From assembly GCF_036965045.1 (NCBI RefSeq), contig NZ_JBALOV010000042.1, positions 1-64,000 on the forward strand: DNA of 64,000 bases, given 5' to 3'. Made by a program: the position numbers and the translations under genes. The notes under the pieces were generated by a model, which was not told where the DNA came from, searched no databases, and saw only the letters and a program-made list of their open reading frames with translations. Shown piece by piece: positions 42,256-52,874 of the stretch (positions are counted from its first letter, which is position 1; the number at the start of each line of letters is the position of its first letter). This DNA is from Ferdinandcohnia sp036965045 (GTDB taxonomy: Bacteria; Bacillota; Bacilli; Bacillales; Bacillaceae_L).

Positions 42256-45200
42256 TTATTCAACACCTACTGGATCTTCTTGTTGCTCTACAACTACCGG
42301 TTCTGCTCGACGATAACGATTCATACCTGTACCAGCAGGAACAAGCTTACCAATAATTACATTTTCTTTTAATCCTAGTAACTCATCGCGTTTTCCTTTA
42401 ATTGCAGCATCTGTAAGGACACGTGTAGTCTCCTGGAATGATGCAGCAGATAGGAATGAATCAGTTTCTAGTGACGCCTTAGTTATACCTAGAAGTACTG
42501 GTCTACCTGTAGCTGGAGCTTTACCTTCTAGTAAAACCTTCGTGTTTGCATCAGTAAACTGATGGATATCAAGTAGTGAACCTGGTAACACATCTGTGTC
42601 ACCCGCATCCGTAACACGTACTTTACGAAGCATTTGTCTAACCATTACTTCGACGTGTTTATCTCCGATTTCAACACCCTGCATACGATATACTTTTTGT
42701 ACTTCTTTTAACAGGTATTCTTGAACTGCTGACGTATTTGTTACCTTTAACAACTCTTTCGGATCAACAGAACCTTCTGTTAGTACCTGACCACTTTCAA
42801 CCTGTTGGCCTTCAGCTACTTTCAAGCGAGCGCTATATGGTGCAGTGTAAGAACGAGATTCTACATCGCCTTGGATTACGATTTCTTGCTGTCTATCTTT
42901 TACTTCATTAATGGATGTTACTACCCCACTGATTTCCGTAATAACAGCTTGACCTTTCGGATTTCTCGCTTCAAATAGCTCTTGAATACGAGGTAAACCT
43001 TGTGTGATGTCGTCTCCTGCAACCCCACCAGTATGGAACGTACGCATTGTAAGCTGTGTTCCTGGCTCCCCGATTGATTGAGCAGCGATAATACCTACTG
43101 CTTCACCAACTTCAACCTCTGATCCTGTTGCAAGGTTACGTCCATAACATTTTTTACATACGCCATGGCGTGTATTACATGTAAATGCAGAACGAATTGT
43201 AACTTCTTCAACACCAGCATCAACAATTGTCTTTGCAATATCTTCAGTAATTAATTCATTTTCTGCTACCAATACTTCATTTGTTTCAGGGTGAACAACT
43301 TTCTTTCTTGCGTAACGACCATCTAGACGCTCTTCAAGAGGTTCAATAATTTCTGTTCCCTCTTTTAAGGCACTAACAAGTAAGCCACGATCAGTTCCGC
43401 AATCGTCTTCACGTACGATAACGTCCTGAGCAACGTCAACTAAACGTCTTGTTAAGTAACCAGAGTCAGCGGTCTTCAGAGCAGTATCCGCAAGTCCTTT
43501 ACGCGCACCGTGAGTCGAGATAAAGTACTCTAATACCGTTAAACCTTCACGGAAACTTGATTTAATCGGAAGTTCAATAATACGTCCAGCCGGGTTCGCC
43601 ATAAGTCCACGCATACCTGCTAACTGTGTAAAGTTAGATGCGTTACCACGGGCACCCGAGTCACTCATCATGAAGATTGGGTTACGCTTATCAAGAGAAG
43701 CCATTAGCTTATTTTGAATATTATCTTTCGCCGCACTCCAGATAGAGATAACACGATCATAACGCTCATCTTCTGTGATTAAACCACGTCTGAATTGTTT
43801 TAATACATTATCAACCTTCGCTTGCGCTTGTGCTAAGATTTCTTCTTTTTCAGCTAGTACAACAATGTCAGCTACACCAACGGTAATACCTGCTTTTGTT
43901 GAGTGCTTAAATCCGAGATCCTTCATGCGATCAAGCATTTTTGAGGTTTCTGTGATTTTAAAACGTTTGAAGACTTCTGCGATAATATTACCGAGAATTT
44001 TCTTCTTGAACGGGTCAATCTGTTCCTGACTTTGAATTAATTCTTTAACATTTGCACCTTTAGGAATGAAATACTTTTCAGGTGTTTTCACTTCTAGGTT
44101 CGTTTTTGTAGGTTCATTAATATACGGGAACGATTTAGGAAGAATCTCGTTAAAAATCAACTTACCTACTGTTGTCATCAGCAACATATTATTTTGTTCA
44201 TCAGTAAATGTTTCGTTATTTAGTGAGCCAGCATGTACCGCAACCCTTGTGTGGTAGTGTACATAACCATTTTGGTATGCAAGAATAGCTTCGTTTGTAT
44301 CTTTAAAGACCATTCCTTCTCCAACTGCTCCAGGACGTTCCATCGTGAGGTAATAGTTACCTAATACCATATCCTGAGATGGTGTAACAACTGGTTTTCC
44401 ATCTTTCGGGTTAAGAATGTTTTGTGCAGCTAACATTAATAATCTTGCTTCAGCCTGCGCTTCTGCAGAAAGTGGTACGTGAACCGCCATTTGGTCACCG
44501 TCGAAGTCTGCATTGTAGGCAGTACATACGAGTGGGTGAAGACGAATTGCACGTCCTTCAACTAACGTTGGTTCAAATGCTTGAATCCCTAAACGGTGCA
44601 ATGTAGGAGCACGGTTTAAGAGAACCGGATGCTCTTTAATGACTGATTCGAGCACATCCCAAACCTCTGGCTGTACACGTTCAATTTTACGCTTTGCACT
44701 CTTTATATTATGAGCAAGCCCTTTTTCAACAAGCTCTTTCATTACAAATGGTTTGAATAATTCCAACGCCATTTCCTTCGGTAAACCACACTGGTACATT
44801 TTAAGATTCGGACCAACAACGATAACGGAACGACCTGAGTAGTCAACACGTTTACCTAAAAGGTTTTGACGGAAACGACCTTGTTTCCCTTTTAACATAT
44901 GGGATAGTGACTTTAATGGACGATTACCAGGACCTGTTACTGGTCTTCCGCGACGTCCATTGTCAATCAATGCATCGACCGCTTCTTGAAGCATACGTTT
45001 TTCGTTCTGAACGATAATGCTTGGAGCACCCAAATCTAAGAGACGTTTCAAGCGATTGTTACGGTTGATTACACGTCGATATAAGTCGTTTAAGTCTGAA
45101 GTGGCAAAACGACCACCATCAAGCTGAACCATTGGTCGTAGTTCTGGAGGAATGACCGGTAGTACATCAAGGATCATCCACGAAGGCTCATTTCCTGAGT

Positions 45201-45852
45201 TACGGAAAGCCTCTAGCACCTCTAGTCGCTTGATTGCACGAGTTCTTCTTTGTCCTTGAGAAGTTTTTAATTCTTCTTTTAGGGCATCCACTTCTTTTTC
45301 TAAATCAATGTCAAGAAGAAGTTTTTTAATTGCTTCAGCTCCCATTGCAGCATGGAATGTGTTTCCGTATTTTTCACGGTATGCACGGTATTCCTTTTCG
45401 GAAAGCAATTGCTTTTTATCTAAAGGAGTATCTCCAGTTTCTGTTACTACATAGGATGCGAAATAAATGACTTCTTCAAGAGCACGAGGAGACATATCTA
45501 GGATAAGTCCCATTCTGCTTGGAATTCCTTTAAAGTACCAAATATGTGAAACAGGTGCAGCAAGCTCGATATGTCCCATGCGTTCACGACGAACTTTAGC
45601 ACGAGTTACTTCAACGCCGCATCGGTCACAGACGACTCCTTTGTAGCGAACACGCTTGTATTTACCACAGTGACATTCCCAGTCCTTTTGCGGACCAAAA
45701 ATTCGTTCACAGAATAACCCGTCTTTTTCTGGTTTTAATGTACGATAGTTGATTGTTTCTGGCTTCTTCACTTCACCGAAAGACCATGAACGGATTTTAT
45801 CGGGTGAAGCGAGACCAATGCTCATGTATTCAAAATTATTAACATCTAGCAA
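42256..45852 (-). CDS. rpoC: RNA polymerase beta-prime subunit
   Basis: A 1198-residue beta-prime subunit. The N-terminal zinc ribbon (CHCGKYKRVRYKGVVCDRC), the catalytic NADFDGDQM with three Asp, the bridge helix/trigger loop region and the second zinc site (CNTRHGVCKKCYG) are intact. It follows rpoB by 247 bp. Confidence 0.99.
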   Translation of the reverse strand: MLDVNNFEYMSIGLASPDKIRSWSFGEVKKPETINYRTLKPEKDGLFCERIFGPQKDWECHCGKYKRVRYKGVVCDRCGVEVTRAKVRRERMGHIELAAPVSHIWYFKGIPSRMGLILDMSPRALEEVIYFASYVVTETGDTPLDKKQLLSEKEYRAYREKYGNTFHAAMGAEAIKKLLLDIDLEKEVDALKEELKTSQGQRRTRAIKRLEVLEAFRNSGNEPSWMILDVLPVIPPELRPMVQLDGGRFATSDLNDLYRRVINRNNRLKRLLDLGAPSIIVQNEKRMLQEAVDALIDNGRRGRPVTGPGNRPLKSLSHMLKGKQGRFRQNLLGKRVDYSGRSVIVVGPNLKMYQCGLPKEMALELFKPFVMKELVEKGLAHNIKSAKRKIERVQPEVWDVLESVIKEHPVLLNRAPTLHRLGIQAFEPTLVEGRAIRLHPLVCTAYNADFDGDQMAVHVPLSAEAQAEARLLMLAAQNILNPKDGKPVVTPSQDMVLGNYYLTMERPGAVGEGMVFKDTNEAILAYQNGYVHYHTRVAVHAGSLNNETFTDEQNNMLLMTTVGKLIFNEILPKSFPYINEPTKTNLEVKTPEKYFIPKGANVKELIQSQEQIDPFKKKILGNIIAEVFKRFKITETSKMLDRMKDLGFKHSTKAGITVGVADIVVLAEKEEILAQAQAKVDNVLKQFRRGLITEDERYDRVISIWSAAKDNIQNKLMASLDKRNPIFMMSDSGARGNASNFTQLAGMRGLMANPAGRIIELPIKSSFREGLTVLEYFISTHGARKGLADTALKTADSGYLTRRLVDVAQDVIVREDDCGTDRGLLVSALKEGTEIIEPLEERLDGRYARKKVVHPETNEVLVAENELITEDIAKTIVDAGVEEVTIRSAFTCNTRHGVCKKCYGRNLATGSEVEVGEAVGIIAAQSIGEPGTQLTMRTFHTGGVAGDDITQGLPRIQELFEARNPKGQAVITEISGVVTSINEVKDRQQEIVIQGDVESRSYTAPYSARLKVAEGQQVESGQVLTEGSVDPKELLKVTNTSAVQEYLLKEVQKVYRMQGVEIGDKHVEVMVRQMLRKVRVTDAGDTDVLPGSLLDIHQFTDANTKVLLEGKAPATGRPVLLGITKASLETDSFLSAASFQETTRVLTDAAIKGKRDELLGLKENVIIGKLVPAGTGMNRYRRAEPVVVEQQEDPVGVE

Positions 45853-46069
45853 GGGGCCTACCTCCCTTTCGATCTACAGGATTACCCTAATTGACCTTTG
45901 CTTTTCATGACTGACAATCAAATGTGCCTTGGCGTAATTGCACTCATTTTTTAAGCTGGCACGAGGCGGCAAACAAAAACGTTGCCACAGAATGTATCAT
46001 TTCAATCTCAATCTCGGACAGTTTTCTTAAAAAATCGTGGCATTCGCCGAAGGCTTATCATTATTCAGC

Positions 46070-46101
46070 AGGAGTTTAGACTTCTGCTGAATAATGTTTT
46101 T
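46070..46101 (-). other. Hairpin at the end of rpoB
   Basis: ATTATTCAGCAG pairs with CTGCTGAATAAT over 12 bp around a ten-base loop, beside the rpoB stop codon. There is no T-run, so it is probably a processing or attenuating structure in the 247-bp rpoB-rpoC gap. Confidence 0.6.
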
Positions 46102-49100
46102 ATTCTTTGACAACTGCGTTCTTTTCTAGTTCTACGTCGATTTGTTGGTCAGAATCAAGAGATATTCCCTCTGATTGACTTGCTTCTTCTTCATCTTCTA
46201 AATCACGCATTTCAATCTCTTCTTCATCACCGGAAAGAATTTTCACATCTAAACCTAGTGATTGAAGTTCTTTAATCAATACTTTGAACGATTCAGGGAC
46301 ACCAGGTTCTGGTACATTTTCACCCTTCACAATCGCTTCGTACGTCTTCACACGTCCAACGACATCGTCTGATTTAACTGTGAGAATTTCTTGTAGTGTA
46401 TATGCAGCACCATAAGCTTCAAGCGCCCAAACTTCCATCTCACCGAAACGTTGTCCTCCGAACTGAGCTTTACCACCAAGTGGCTGCTGAGTAACAAGAG
46501 AATAAGGTCCAGTTGAACGAGCATGAAGTTTGTCATCAACCATATGTGCTAATTTGATCATATACATTACACCAACAGATACTCGGTTATCAAACGGTTC
46601 ACCCGTTCTTCCATCATATAAGACAGTCTTCGCATCACGAGACATCCCAGCCTCTTCTAGCGTATCCCATACATCTTCTTCAGTTGCACCGTCAAAAACT
46701 GGTGACGCAACATGAATACCCAGCTGTCTAGCAGCCATACCTAAGTGTAGCTCTAGTACCTGGCCGATGTTCATACGTGATGGAACCCCTAATGGGTTTA
46801 ACATGATATCGATTGGTGTTCCATCTGGAAGGAATGGCATATCCTCTTCTGGAAGAATTCTTGAAATTACACCTTTGTTTCCGTGACGACCAGCCATTTT
46901 ATCGCCTTCGTGAATTTTACGTTTTTGAACGATATAAACACGAACAAGCTGGTTTACACCTGGTGGTAACTCATCCCCATCTTCACGGTTAAATACCTTC
47001 ACATCAAGGATTATCCCTTCTCCACCATGTGGTACACGAAGAGAAGTATCACGGACCTCACGTGCTTTTTCACCGAAGATTGCATGTAAAAGTCGTTCTT
47101 CTGCTGTTAGCTCAGTTACCCCTTTAGGTGTAACCTTACCTACAAGTAGGTCTCCGTCTTTTACTTCTGCACCAATACGGATAATTCCACGCTCGTCAAG
47201 ATTACGTAGCGCATCTTCCCCAACGTTTGGAATATCACGTGTGATTTCCTCAGGTCCTAATTTTGTATCACGAGATTCTGATTCGTATTCTTCAATATGA
47301 ATAGAAGTATATACATCATCTTTCACAAGTCTTTCACTCATGATGATGGCATCTTCATAGTTATATCCATCCCAAGTCATGAAACCAACAAGAACGTTGC
47401 GTCCTAAAGCTAGTTCACCCTGTTCCATTGAAGGACCATCTGCAAGGATTTCTCCTTTTACCACTTCGTCCCCTTCTGTCACAATTGGGCGTTGGTTATA
47501 GCATGTACCTTGGTTAGAACGAATAAATTTAAGAAGTCGATATTTATCAAGGTCACCTTTTACCTTTTGACCATCTACTTCTGCATAGCGACGTACCCAA
47601 ATTTGTTTTGCTTCAACACGCTCAACAATACCAGGGTGTTTACAAATAACAGCAGCACCTGAATCTTTACCAGATACATATTCCATACCCGTACCAACAA
47701 GTGGAGCCTCTGGGTTCATTAGCGGAACAGCTTGACGTTGCATGTTCGCACCCATTAGCGCACGGTTAGAGTCGTCATTTTCTAAGAACGGAATACATGC
47801 TGTCGCTGCAGATACAACTTGTTTTGGTGATACGTCCATGTAGTCAATTCGATCACGGTTAACAACTGTGTTTTCACCCTTGAAACGAGCTACTACATCT
47901 TCATCTAAAAATTCGCCATCGTCACTTAAACGGGCATTCGCTTGAGCGACAACGTAGTTATCCTCTTCGTCTGCCGTTAAGTAATCGATACGGTCTGTTA
48001 CTTTGCCTGTCTCAGGATCAACTCTTCGATATGGAGTTTCGATAAATCCAAATCGATTCACTTTTGCATAAGATGATAACGAGTTAATCAATCCGATATT
48101 TGGACCTTCCGGCGTTTCAATCGGACACATACGACCATAGTGAGAATAGTGAACGTCACGCACTTCAAATCCTGCACGTTCACGTGTTAGTCCACCAGGT
48201 CCTAATGCAGACAATCTACGTTTATGTGTTAATTCTGCTAATGGATTGGTTTGGTCCATGAACTGTGAAAGCTGCGAGCTACCAAAGAACTCTTTAATAG
48301 ACGCAATCACTGGACGAATATTGATTAGTTGCTGTGGAGTAATGGTATTCGTATCTTGAATTGACATTCTCTCACGAACAACACGCTCCATTCTTGATAA
48401 CCCGATACGGAATTGGTTTTGCAAAAGCTCACCAACAGAACGTAAACGACGATTACCTAGATGGTCGATATCATCTGTATCTCCAACCTGATGTAATAGG
48501 TTAAAGAAATAACTAATAGAAGAAAGAATATCCGCTTGTGTAATATTCTTAACTCCTTCTTCAATATAGGCATTCCCAATGACATGAATGACTTGTTCGC
48601 CATCTGGATCATTTGGAGCGTAAATTTTAATCGATTGAAGTGTAATTTCCTCATCAATTACGCCGCCTGATGGTTGAAGTGTTTTAAAACCAATACCACT
48701 CTCTAAATACGGAATGATACGGTCTAGCGTTCTGCGATCGAGAAGCGTATCTTTTTCTACGATGATTTCACCTGTTTCAGGATCAACAAGTGTTTCGGCT
48801 AGACGTTGATTAAACAAACGGTTCTTAATATGAAGTTTTTTATTAATCTTGTAACGACCTACACTCGCAAGGTCGTAACGCTTTGGATCAAAAAAGCGAG
48901 ATTCTAATAAACTTTTTGCATTATCTACTGTTGGTGGTTCTCCAGGACGTAGACGTTCATATATTTCTAGTAATGCTTTTTCTGTGCTTTCTGTGTTGTC
49001 TTTCTCAAGCGTGTTGCGTAAATATTCATTTTCACCGAATAAATCGATGATTTCTTGATCAGAGCCAAACCCAAGCGCGCGCAAAAGAACCGTTACTGGT

Positions 49101-49669
49101 AATTTTCGGGTACGGTCGATACGAACATACACAACATCCTTCGCATCTGTTTCATACTCCAACCATGCACCACGGTTTGGTATTACCGTTGCAGTAAAGC
49201 CGCGTTTTCCATTTTTATCTACTTTACCACTGAAATAGACACTTGGTGAACGAACCAATTGAGAAACAATTACACGTTCTGCACCATTAATTACGAATGT
49301 ACCTGTTTCTGTCATGAGTGGAAAATCACCCATAAACACATCTTGATCTTTTACTTCACCAGTTTCTTTGTTGATCAAACGCACCTTAACTCGAAGTGGC
49401 GCTGAATAAGTAACATCTCTCTCTTTTGATTCTTCGACAGAATACTTTGGCTCACCTAAACTGTAATCAATGAACTCTAGAGATAGGTTACCTGTAAAAT
49501 CTTCAATTGGGGAAATATCCTGGAACATCTCCCTAAGACCCTCATCAAGAAACCACTGATAAGAAGAGGTTTGAATCTCAATAAGATTTGGTAATTCTAA
49601 AACTTCACTAATACGAGCATAACTTCTTCGTTGGCGGTGTCGTCCATACTGAACTAGTTGACCTATCAA
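46100..49669 (-). CDS. rpoB: RNA polymerase beta subunit
   Basis: A 1189-residue beta subunit. The rifampicin cluster FGSSQLSQFMDQTNPLAELTH is wild type. The start is the TTG at 49669, eight bases after AGGGG, as in B. subtilis, giving M-IGQLVQYGRHRQRR; the GTG at 49678 abuts the ribosome site. The C-terminal acidic tail is strongly Glu/Asp-rich. Its own promoter lies nearly 400 bp upstream. Confidence 0.98.
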   Translation of the reverse strand: MIGQLVQYGRHRQRRSYARISEVLELPNLIEIQTSSYQWFLDEGLREMFQDISPIEDFTGNLSLEFIDYSLGEPKYSVEESKERDVTYSAPLRVKVRLINKETGEVKDQDVFMGDFPLMTETGTFVINGAERVIVSQLVRSPSVYFSGKVDKNGKRGFTATVIPNRGAWLEYETDAKDVVYVRIDRTRKLPVTVLLRALGFGSDQEIIDLFGENEYLRNTLEKDNTESTEKALLEIYERLRPGEPPTVDNAKSLLESRFFDPKRYDLASVGRYKINKKLHIKNRLFNQRLAETLVDPETGEIIVEKDTLLDRRTLDRIIPYLESGIGFKTLQPSGGVIDEEITLQSIKIYAPNDPDGEQVIHVIGNAYIEEGVKNITQADILSSISYFFNLLHQVGDTDDIDHLGNRRLRSVGELLQNQFRIGLSRMERVVRERMSIQDTNTITPQQLINIRPVIASIKEFFGSSQLSQFMDQTNPLAELTHKRRLSALGPGGLTRERAGFEVRDVHYSHYGRMCPIETPEGPNIGLINSLSSYAKVNRFGFIETPYRRVDPETGKVTDRIDYLTADEEDNYVVAQANARLSDDGEFLDEDVVARFKGENTVVNRDRIDYMDVSPKQVVSAATACIPFLENDDSNRALMGANMQRQAVPLMNPEAPLVGTGMEYVSGKDSGAAVICKHPGIVERVEAKQIWVRRYAEVDGQKVKGDLDKYRLLKFIRSNQGTCYNQRPIVTEGDEVVKGEILADGPSMEQGELALGRNVLVGFMTWDGYNYEDAIIMSERLVKDDVYTSIHIEEYESESRDTKLGPEEITRDIPNVGEDALRNLDERGIIRIGAEVKDGDLLVGKVTPKGVTELTAEERLLHAIFGEKAREVRDTSLRVPHGGEGIILDVKVFNREDGDELPPGVNQLVRVYIVQKRKIHEGDKMAGRHGNKGVISRILPEEDMPFLPDGTPIDIMLNPLGVPSRMNIGQVLELHLGMAARQLGIHVASPVFDGATEEDVWDTLEEAGMSRDAKTVLYDGRTGEPFDNRVSVGVMYMIKLAHMVDDKLHARSTGPYSLVTQQPLGGKAQFGGQRFGEMEVWALEAYGAAYTLQEILTVKSDDVVGRVKTYEAIVKGENVPEPGVPESFKVLIKELQSLGLDVKILSGDEEEIEMRDLEDEEEASQSEGISLDSDQQIDVELEKNAVVKE

Positions 49670-50052
49670 CCCATTCACCCCTCATATCAAGCGTTATTAA
49701 TCTTGCTAAATTATAAATACTTACTAATTATTAAAGTCTATTTGGGGACCTTATATAATCAATAAGAATGTTAACCACAAATCAAAATGATAGGACACAT
49801 AACGCAGCCTATCAATTCTTAAATTCCTCGACTTTTCAAGCCGAATACGCAATCGTTTTTGCCTTATGTAGATGTTTTAAAAACCTAAAAATACGACATT
49901 TTTATAGACAAAAAGAAAAAGGGTTTCTACTAAGAAAACCACACTTTCAAAAACAAACTATTGATTTTATTAGTTTTTCCATACATACTATATTTATACA
50001 TATATTTAATTTTTTAGTTATACATGGAAAATCTACATATCGGCATTATATA
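49670..50052 (-). promoter_or_regulatory. Long rpoB leader
   Basis: About 380 bases of AT-rich leader separate the rpoB promoter from its TTG start. I found only weak stem-loops and no convincing terminator or coding frame. A long leader here could carry autoregulation. Confidence 0.4.
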
Positions 50053-50081
50053 ATGTTACCACACGAAAAATGGCCAGTCAA
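50053..50081 (-). promoter_or_regulatory. rpoB promoter
   Basis: TTGACT (50081-50076), a 17-bp spacer and TAACAT (50058-50053) with TG upstream of the -10. It follows the ybxB stop codon. Confidence 0.75.
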
Positions 50082-50115
50082 CAGGTTTTTGTATTTGTCA
50101 AGTGGTTTTTTTATA

Positions 50116-50721
50116 CTACATCGATCGTATAGCCTTAATGATATGGTAGCCCTTTTTTCTTTCAACGATTTCCACCTCTTCAAAAACCGTTTCAAGCTTT
50201 TGTATAGCAGATGGAGCTCCTTGCTTCTTTTGAATTACAACCCAAAGCTCTCCTCCAGGCACCAAATACCGATAACTCTCTTCTAAAATATGATGAACTA
50301 CTTTCTTCCCTGCACGAATGGGCGGGTTTGAAATAATTGCAGCAAAACCTCGATTTTCAACATTTGTAAACAGATCACTTTGATAAATTTCAACATTGTT
50401 GACTTTATTTATTTCCGCATTCTTTTTTGCAAGGTCAATTGCTCGCTCATTCACATCAATCATTTCCACTGAACGTTCATTATGTACTTTTGCCAGTGCA
50501 AGGCCAATGGGCCCATATCCACAACCTACATCCAAAAACGGGCCAGTCGCTTCAGGAGCACGAAATTCTTCTACTAGTAATCTTGATCCAAAATCAACTT
50601 CATTTTTCGAAAAAACACCACTATCACTTGTAAATGAAAATGAATGTCCTTTTAAAACAAAATCCCAAGTTTTTTGATTGCTTGCTACCGTGGGTTTGCT
50701 AGTATAATAATGTTCGGCCAT
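50116..50721 (-). CDS. ybxB: YbxB, RsmC-like class I methyltransferase
   Basis: A 201-residue SAM-dependent methyltransferase with motif I DVGCGYGPIG and the N6/N2-type catalytic SNPPIRAGK, similar to the C-terminal half of RsmC (16S rRNA G1207). The rRNA target is inferred. It lies between the rplL terminator and rpoB, as in B. subtilis. Confidence 0.9.
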   Translation of the reverse strand: MAEHYYTSKPTVASNQKTWDFVLKGHSFSFTSDSGVFSKNEVDFGSRLLVEEFRAPEATGPFLDVGCGYGPIGLALAKVHNERSVEMIDVNERAIDLAKKNAEINKVNNVEIYQSDLFTNVENRGFAAIISNPPIRAGKKVVHHILEESYRYLVPGGELWVVIQKKQGAPSAIQKLETVFEEVEIVERKKGYHIIKAIRSM

Positions 50722-50790
50722 TTATGTATCTCCCAACATAAGAGTATATTAACAGTATACCCATATCATTACCAAAAACAATAAAAGAGT

Positions 50791-50821
50791 AAAAAAGCTC
50801 GCTTTCATAGCGAGCTTTTTC
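50791..50821. terminator. Terminator after rplL
   Basis: AAAAAGCTCGCT pairs with AGCGAGCTTTTT around a 5-base loop, 17 bp after the rplL stop. It separates the L10 operon from ybxB-rpoB. Confidence 0.9.
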
Positions 50822-50837
50822 TTACGTTCATTAATTA

Positions 50838-51200
50838 TTACTTAACTTCTACGCCAGCTCCAACTTCTTCAAGTTTAGCTTTAACTTCTTCAGCTTCTTC
50901 TTTAGAAACGCCTTCTTTGATTGCTTTTGGAGTGTTGTCAACAAGTTCTTTAGCTTCTTTCAAGCCAAGACCAGTGATTTCACGTACAACTTTGATAACT
51001 TTGATTTTTTGTGCACCAGCGTCTGCTAATACAACATCAAATTCAGATTGCTCAGCAGCAGCTTCAGCAGCGCCACCAGCAGCTACAGCTACAGGAGCAG
51101 CAGCAGTTACACCAAATTCTTCTTCAATTGCTTTTACTAGGTCATTTAGTTCTAAAACAGTCATATTTTTAACTGCTTCAATGATTTGTTCTTTAGTCAT
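50838..51200 (-). CDS. rplL: 50S ribosomal protein L7/L12
   Basis: A 120-residue stalk protein: N-terminal dimer domain, Ala-rich hinge (AAAPVAVAAGGAAEAAAE) and C-terminal factor-binding domain with KIKVIKVVREITGLGLKEAK. It follows rplJ. Confidence 0.99.
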   Translation of the reverse strand: MTKEQIIEAVKNMTVLELNDLVKAIEEEFGVTAAAPVAVAAGGAAEAAAEQSEFDVVLADAGAQKIKVIKVVREITGLGLKEAKELVDNTPKAIKEGVSKEEAEEVKAKLEEVGAGVEVK

Positions 51201-51262
51201 TAGAAAATCCTCCTTAAATAATTATCCTATTTTTTATTTCGAATGGTACGTTTGTTTTACGA

Positions 51263-51763
51263 TTAAGCGCCTTGCTCTTCCTTTTGATCTGCAACTGCTT
51301 TAGTAGCAAGTGCAAGATTGCGGATTGGAGCTTGAAGTACACTAAGCAACATAGAAAGTAAACCTTCGCGTGATGGTAGATCAGCAAGAGCTTTAACTTC
51401 TTCAAGAGTTGCAATGTTTCCTTCGATAACACCTGCTTTGATTTCTAATGCTTCATGCTTTTTCGCGAAGTCATTAAGAATTTTCGCAGGAGCAACTACA
51501 TCTTCATTACTGAATGCAATTGCGTTTGGTCCTGTTAATGCATCATTTAAACCAGCAAGTTCTGCTTGTTCTGCAGCACGGCGAGTTAAAGTGTTTTTGT
51601 ACACTTTGAATTCAATGCCTGCATCACGAAGCTGCTTACGTAGTTCAGTTACTTCCGCAACAGATAGACCGCGGTAGTCTACTACTACAGTTGATTTACT
51701 TGCACGTAGTTTGTCAGCAATTTCTGTTACAATTTGTTTCTTTTGTTCTACTGCATGACTCAT
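51263..51763 (-). CDS. rplJ: 50S ribosomal protein L10
   Basis: A 166-residue stalk base protein that holds L7/L12 dimers through its C-terminal helix. The start at 51763 follows AGGAGGTG; the longer frame to 51796 is rejected. It is preceded by the L10 leader, through which it represses its own operon. Confidence 0.99.
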   Translation of the reverse strand: MSHAVEQKKQIVTEIADKLRASKSTVVVDYRGLSVAEVTELRKQLRDAGIEFKVYKNTLTRRAAEQAELAGLNDALTGPNAIAFSNEDVVAPAKILNDFAKKHEALEIKAGVIEGNIATLEEVKALADLPSREGLLSMLLSVLQAPIRNLALATKAVADQKEEQGA

Positions 51764-51975
51764 TCTTCTACACCTCCTGTGAGTAATTTCAGACACTTGA
51801 AACCGTTCGGTGTTAGAGGGTGTTCGACGTGAACACGTATCTAGATTAAAAAACCTCTATGTCGAGTAGACATAGAGGTAGTAATGATCAAGTAATATAC
51901 TACACCTCGGTAGGAAATTAAGCTTATGAGCACCTACTGTCTACGGTACAAATGCTATTCATTTGTTAACAACAA
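51764..51975 (-). promoter_or_regulatory. L10 leader with terminator/attenuator
   Basis: On the minus strand the leader ends in CCTCTATGTC-tactc-GACATAGAGG followed by TTTTTT (51854-51878), an intrinsic terminator 85 bases before rplJ. This is the L10 leader arrangement of Firmicutes, where the L10-L12 complex binds the leader. Confidence 0.85.
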
Positions 51976-51980
51976 AATTT

Positions 51981-52009
51981 ATTATATGAAATGCTTTCGC
52001 AAAAGTCAA
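51981..52009 (-). promoter_or_regulatory. rplJ-rplL promoter
   Basis: TTGACT (52009-52004), 17 bp and TATAAT (51986-51981), just after the rplA stop. Confidence 0.85.
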
Positions 52010-52026
52010 TATCCACTTATTTCTAA

Positions 52027-52716
52027 TTAGAATGTAGAAGCGTCAACTTTTACGCCAGGTCCCATTGTAGATGATACAGCAATGTTCTTCATGTAAGTAC
52101 CTTTTGCTGCAGATGGTTTAACCTTAAGCATAGTTTCATAAATTGTAGTGAAGTTCTCAATTAATTTTTGATCGTCAAATGAAATCTTACCAATTGGAAC
52201 ATGGATGTTTGAAGATTTATCAACGCGGTATTCAACTTTACCAGCTTTGATTTCATTCACTGCTTTTGTTACATCAAATGTAACAGTACCTGTTTTAGGG
52301 TTTGGCATTAAACCTTTAGGTCCTAATACACGACCAAGCTTACCAACTTCACCCATCATGTCAGGAGTAGCTACGATTACATCAAAATCGAACCAACCTT
52401 GGTTGATCTTAGTGATGAACTCGCTATCACCAACATAGTCAGCACCTGCAGCTTCTGCTTCTTTTGCTTTTTCACCTTTAGCGAAAACTAATACACGTTG
52501 AGTCTTACCAGTACCGTTTGGTAGTACAACTGCACCACGAATTTGTTGGTCAGCTTTCTTAGGGTCAACTCCTAAACGGAATGCAACTTCAACAGTCGCA
52601 TCAAATTTAGATGTGCTTGTTTTCTTTACTAGTTCAATTGCTTCTGCAACTGAGTAAGCTTTTGTACGATCTACTAATTTAGCAGCTTCAACGTACTTTT
52701 TACCTCTTTTTGCCAT
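52027..52716 (-). CDS. rplA: 50S ribosomal protein L1
   Basis: A 229-residue L1 of the mobile stalk. KRGKKYVEAAKLVDRTKAY and GPKGLMPNPKTGTVT are canonical. The ATG at 52716 follows GAGGAGG; the frame to 52770 is rejected. L1 commonly represses its own operon. Confidence 0.99.
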   Translation of the reverse strand: MAKRGKKYVEAAKLVDRTKAYSVAEAIELVKKTSTSKFDATVEVAFRLGVDPKKADQQIRGAVVLPNGTGKTQRVLVFAKGEKAKEAEAAGADYVGDSEFITKINQGWFDFDVIVATPDMMGEVGKLGRVLGPKGLMPNPKTGTVTFDVTKAVNEIKAGKVEYRVDKSSNIHVPIGKISFDDQKLIENFTTIYETMLKVKPSAAKGTYMKNIAVSSTMGPGVKVDASTF

Positions 52717-52809
52717 TATAATTTCCTCCTCAATTGTGGTTTTAACGGAATAACCTCCCACGCCCAGCAAACAGCATCATTTTTCCATACTGACGCCAGA
52801 CATAACAAA

Positions 52810-52848
52810 GGTTGCGAACGAAAGAAAAGAGATGTTCCATCCGCAACC
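52810..52848 (-). promoter_or_regulatory. Hairpin upstream of rplA, possible L1 site
   Basis: GGTTGC pairs with GCAACC in the rplK-rplA gap over a 27-base loop. Its position suits L1 autoregulation; the L1-binding motif itself was not verified. Confidence 0.4.
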
Positions 52849-52874
52849 CCCAAAATCATTGTAACAAATTGGAA

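Noticed and set aside
46000..49669. Resistance mutations in rpoB, rpsL, rpsE, rplD or rplV
   Set aside because: By eye the rifampicin cluster, the S12 lysines, the S5 loop and the L4/L22 tunnel loops match sensitive sequences.
49768..50286. Plus-strand frame of 172 residues over the rpoB leader and ybxB
   Set aside because: It runs antisense into ybxB, is low in complexity and has no ribosome site.
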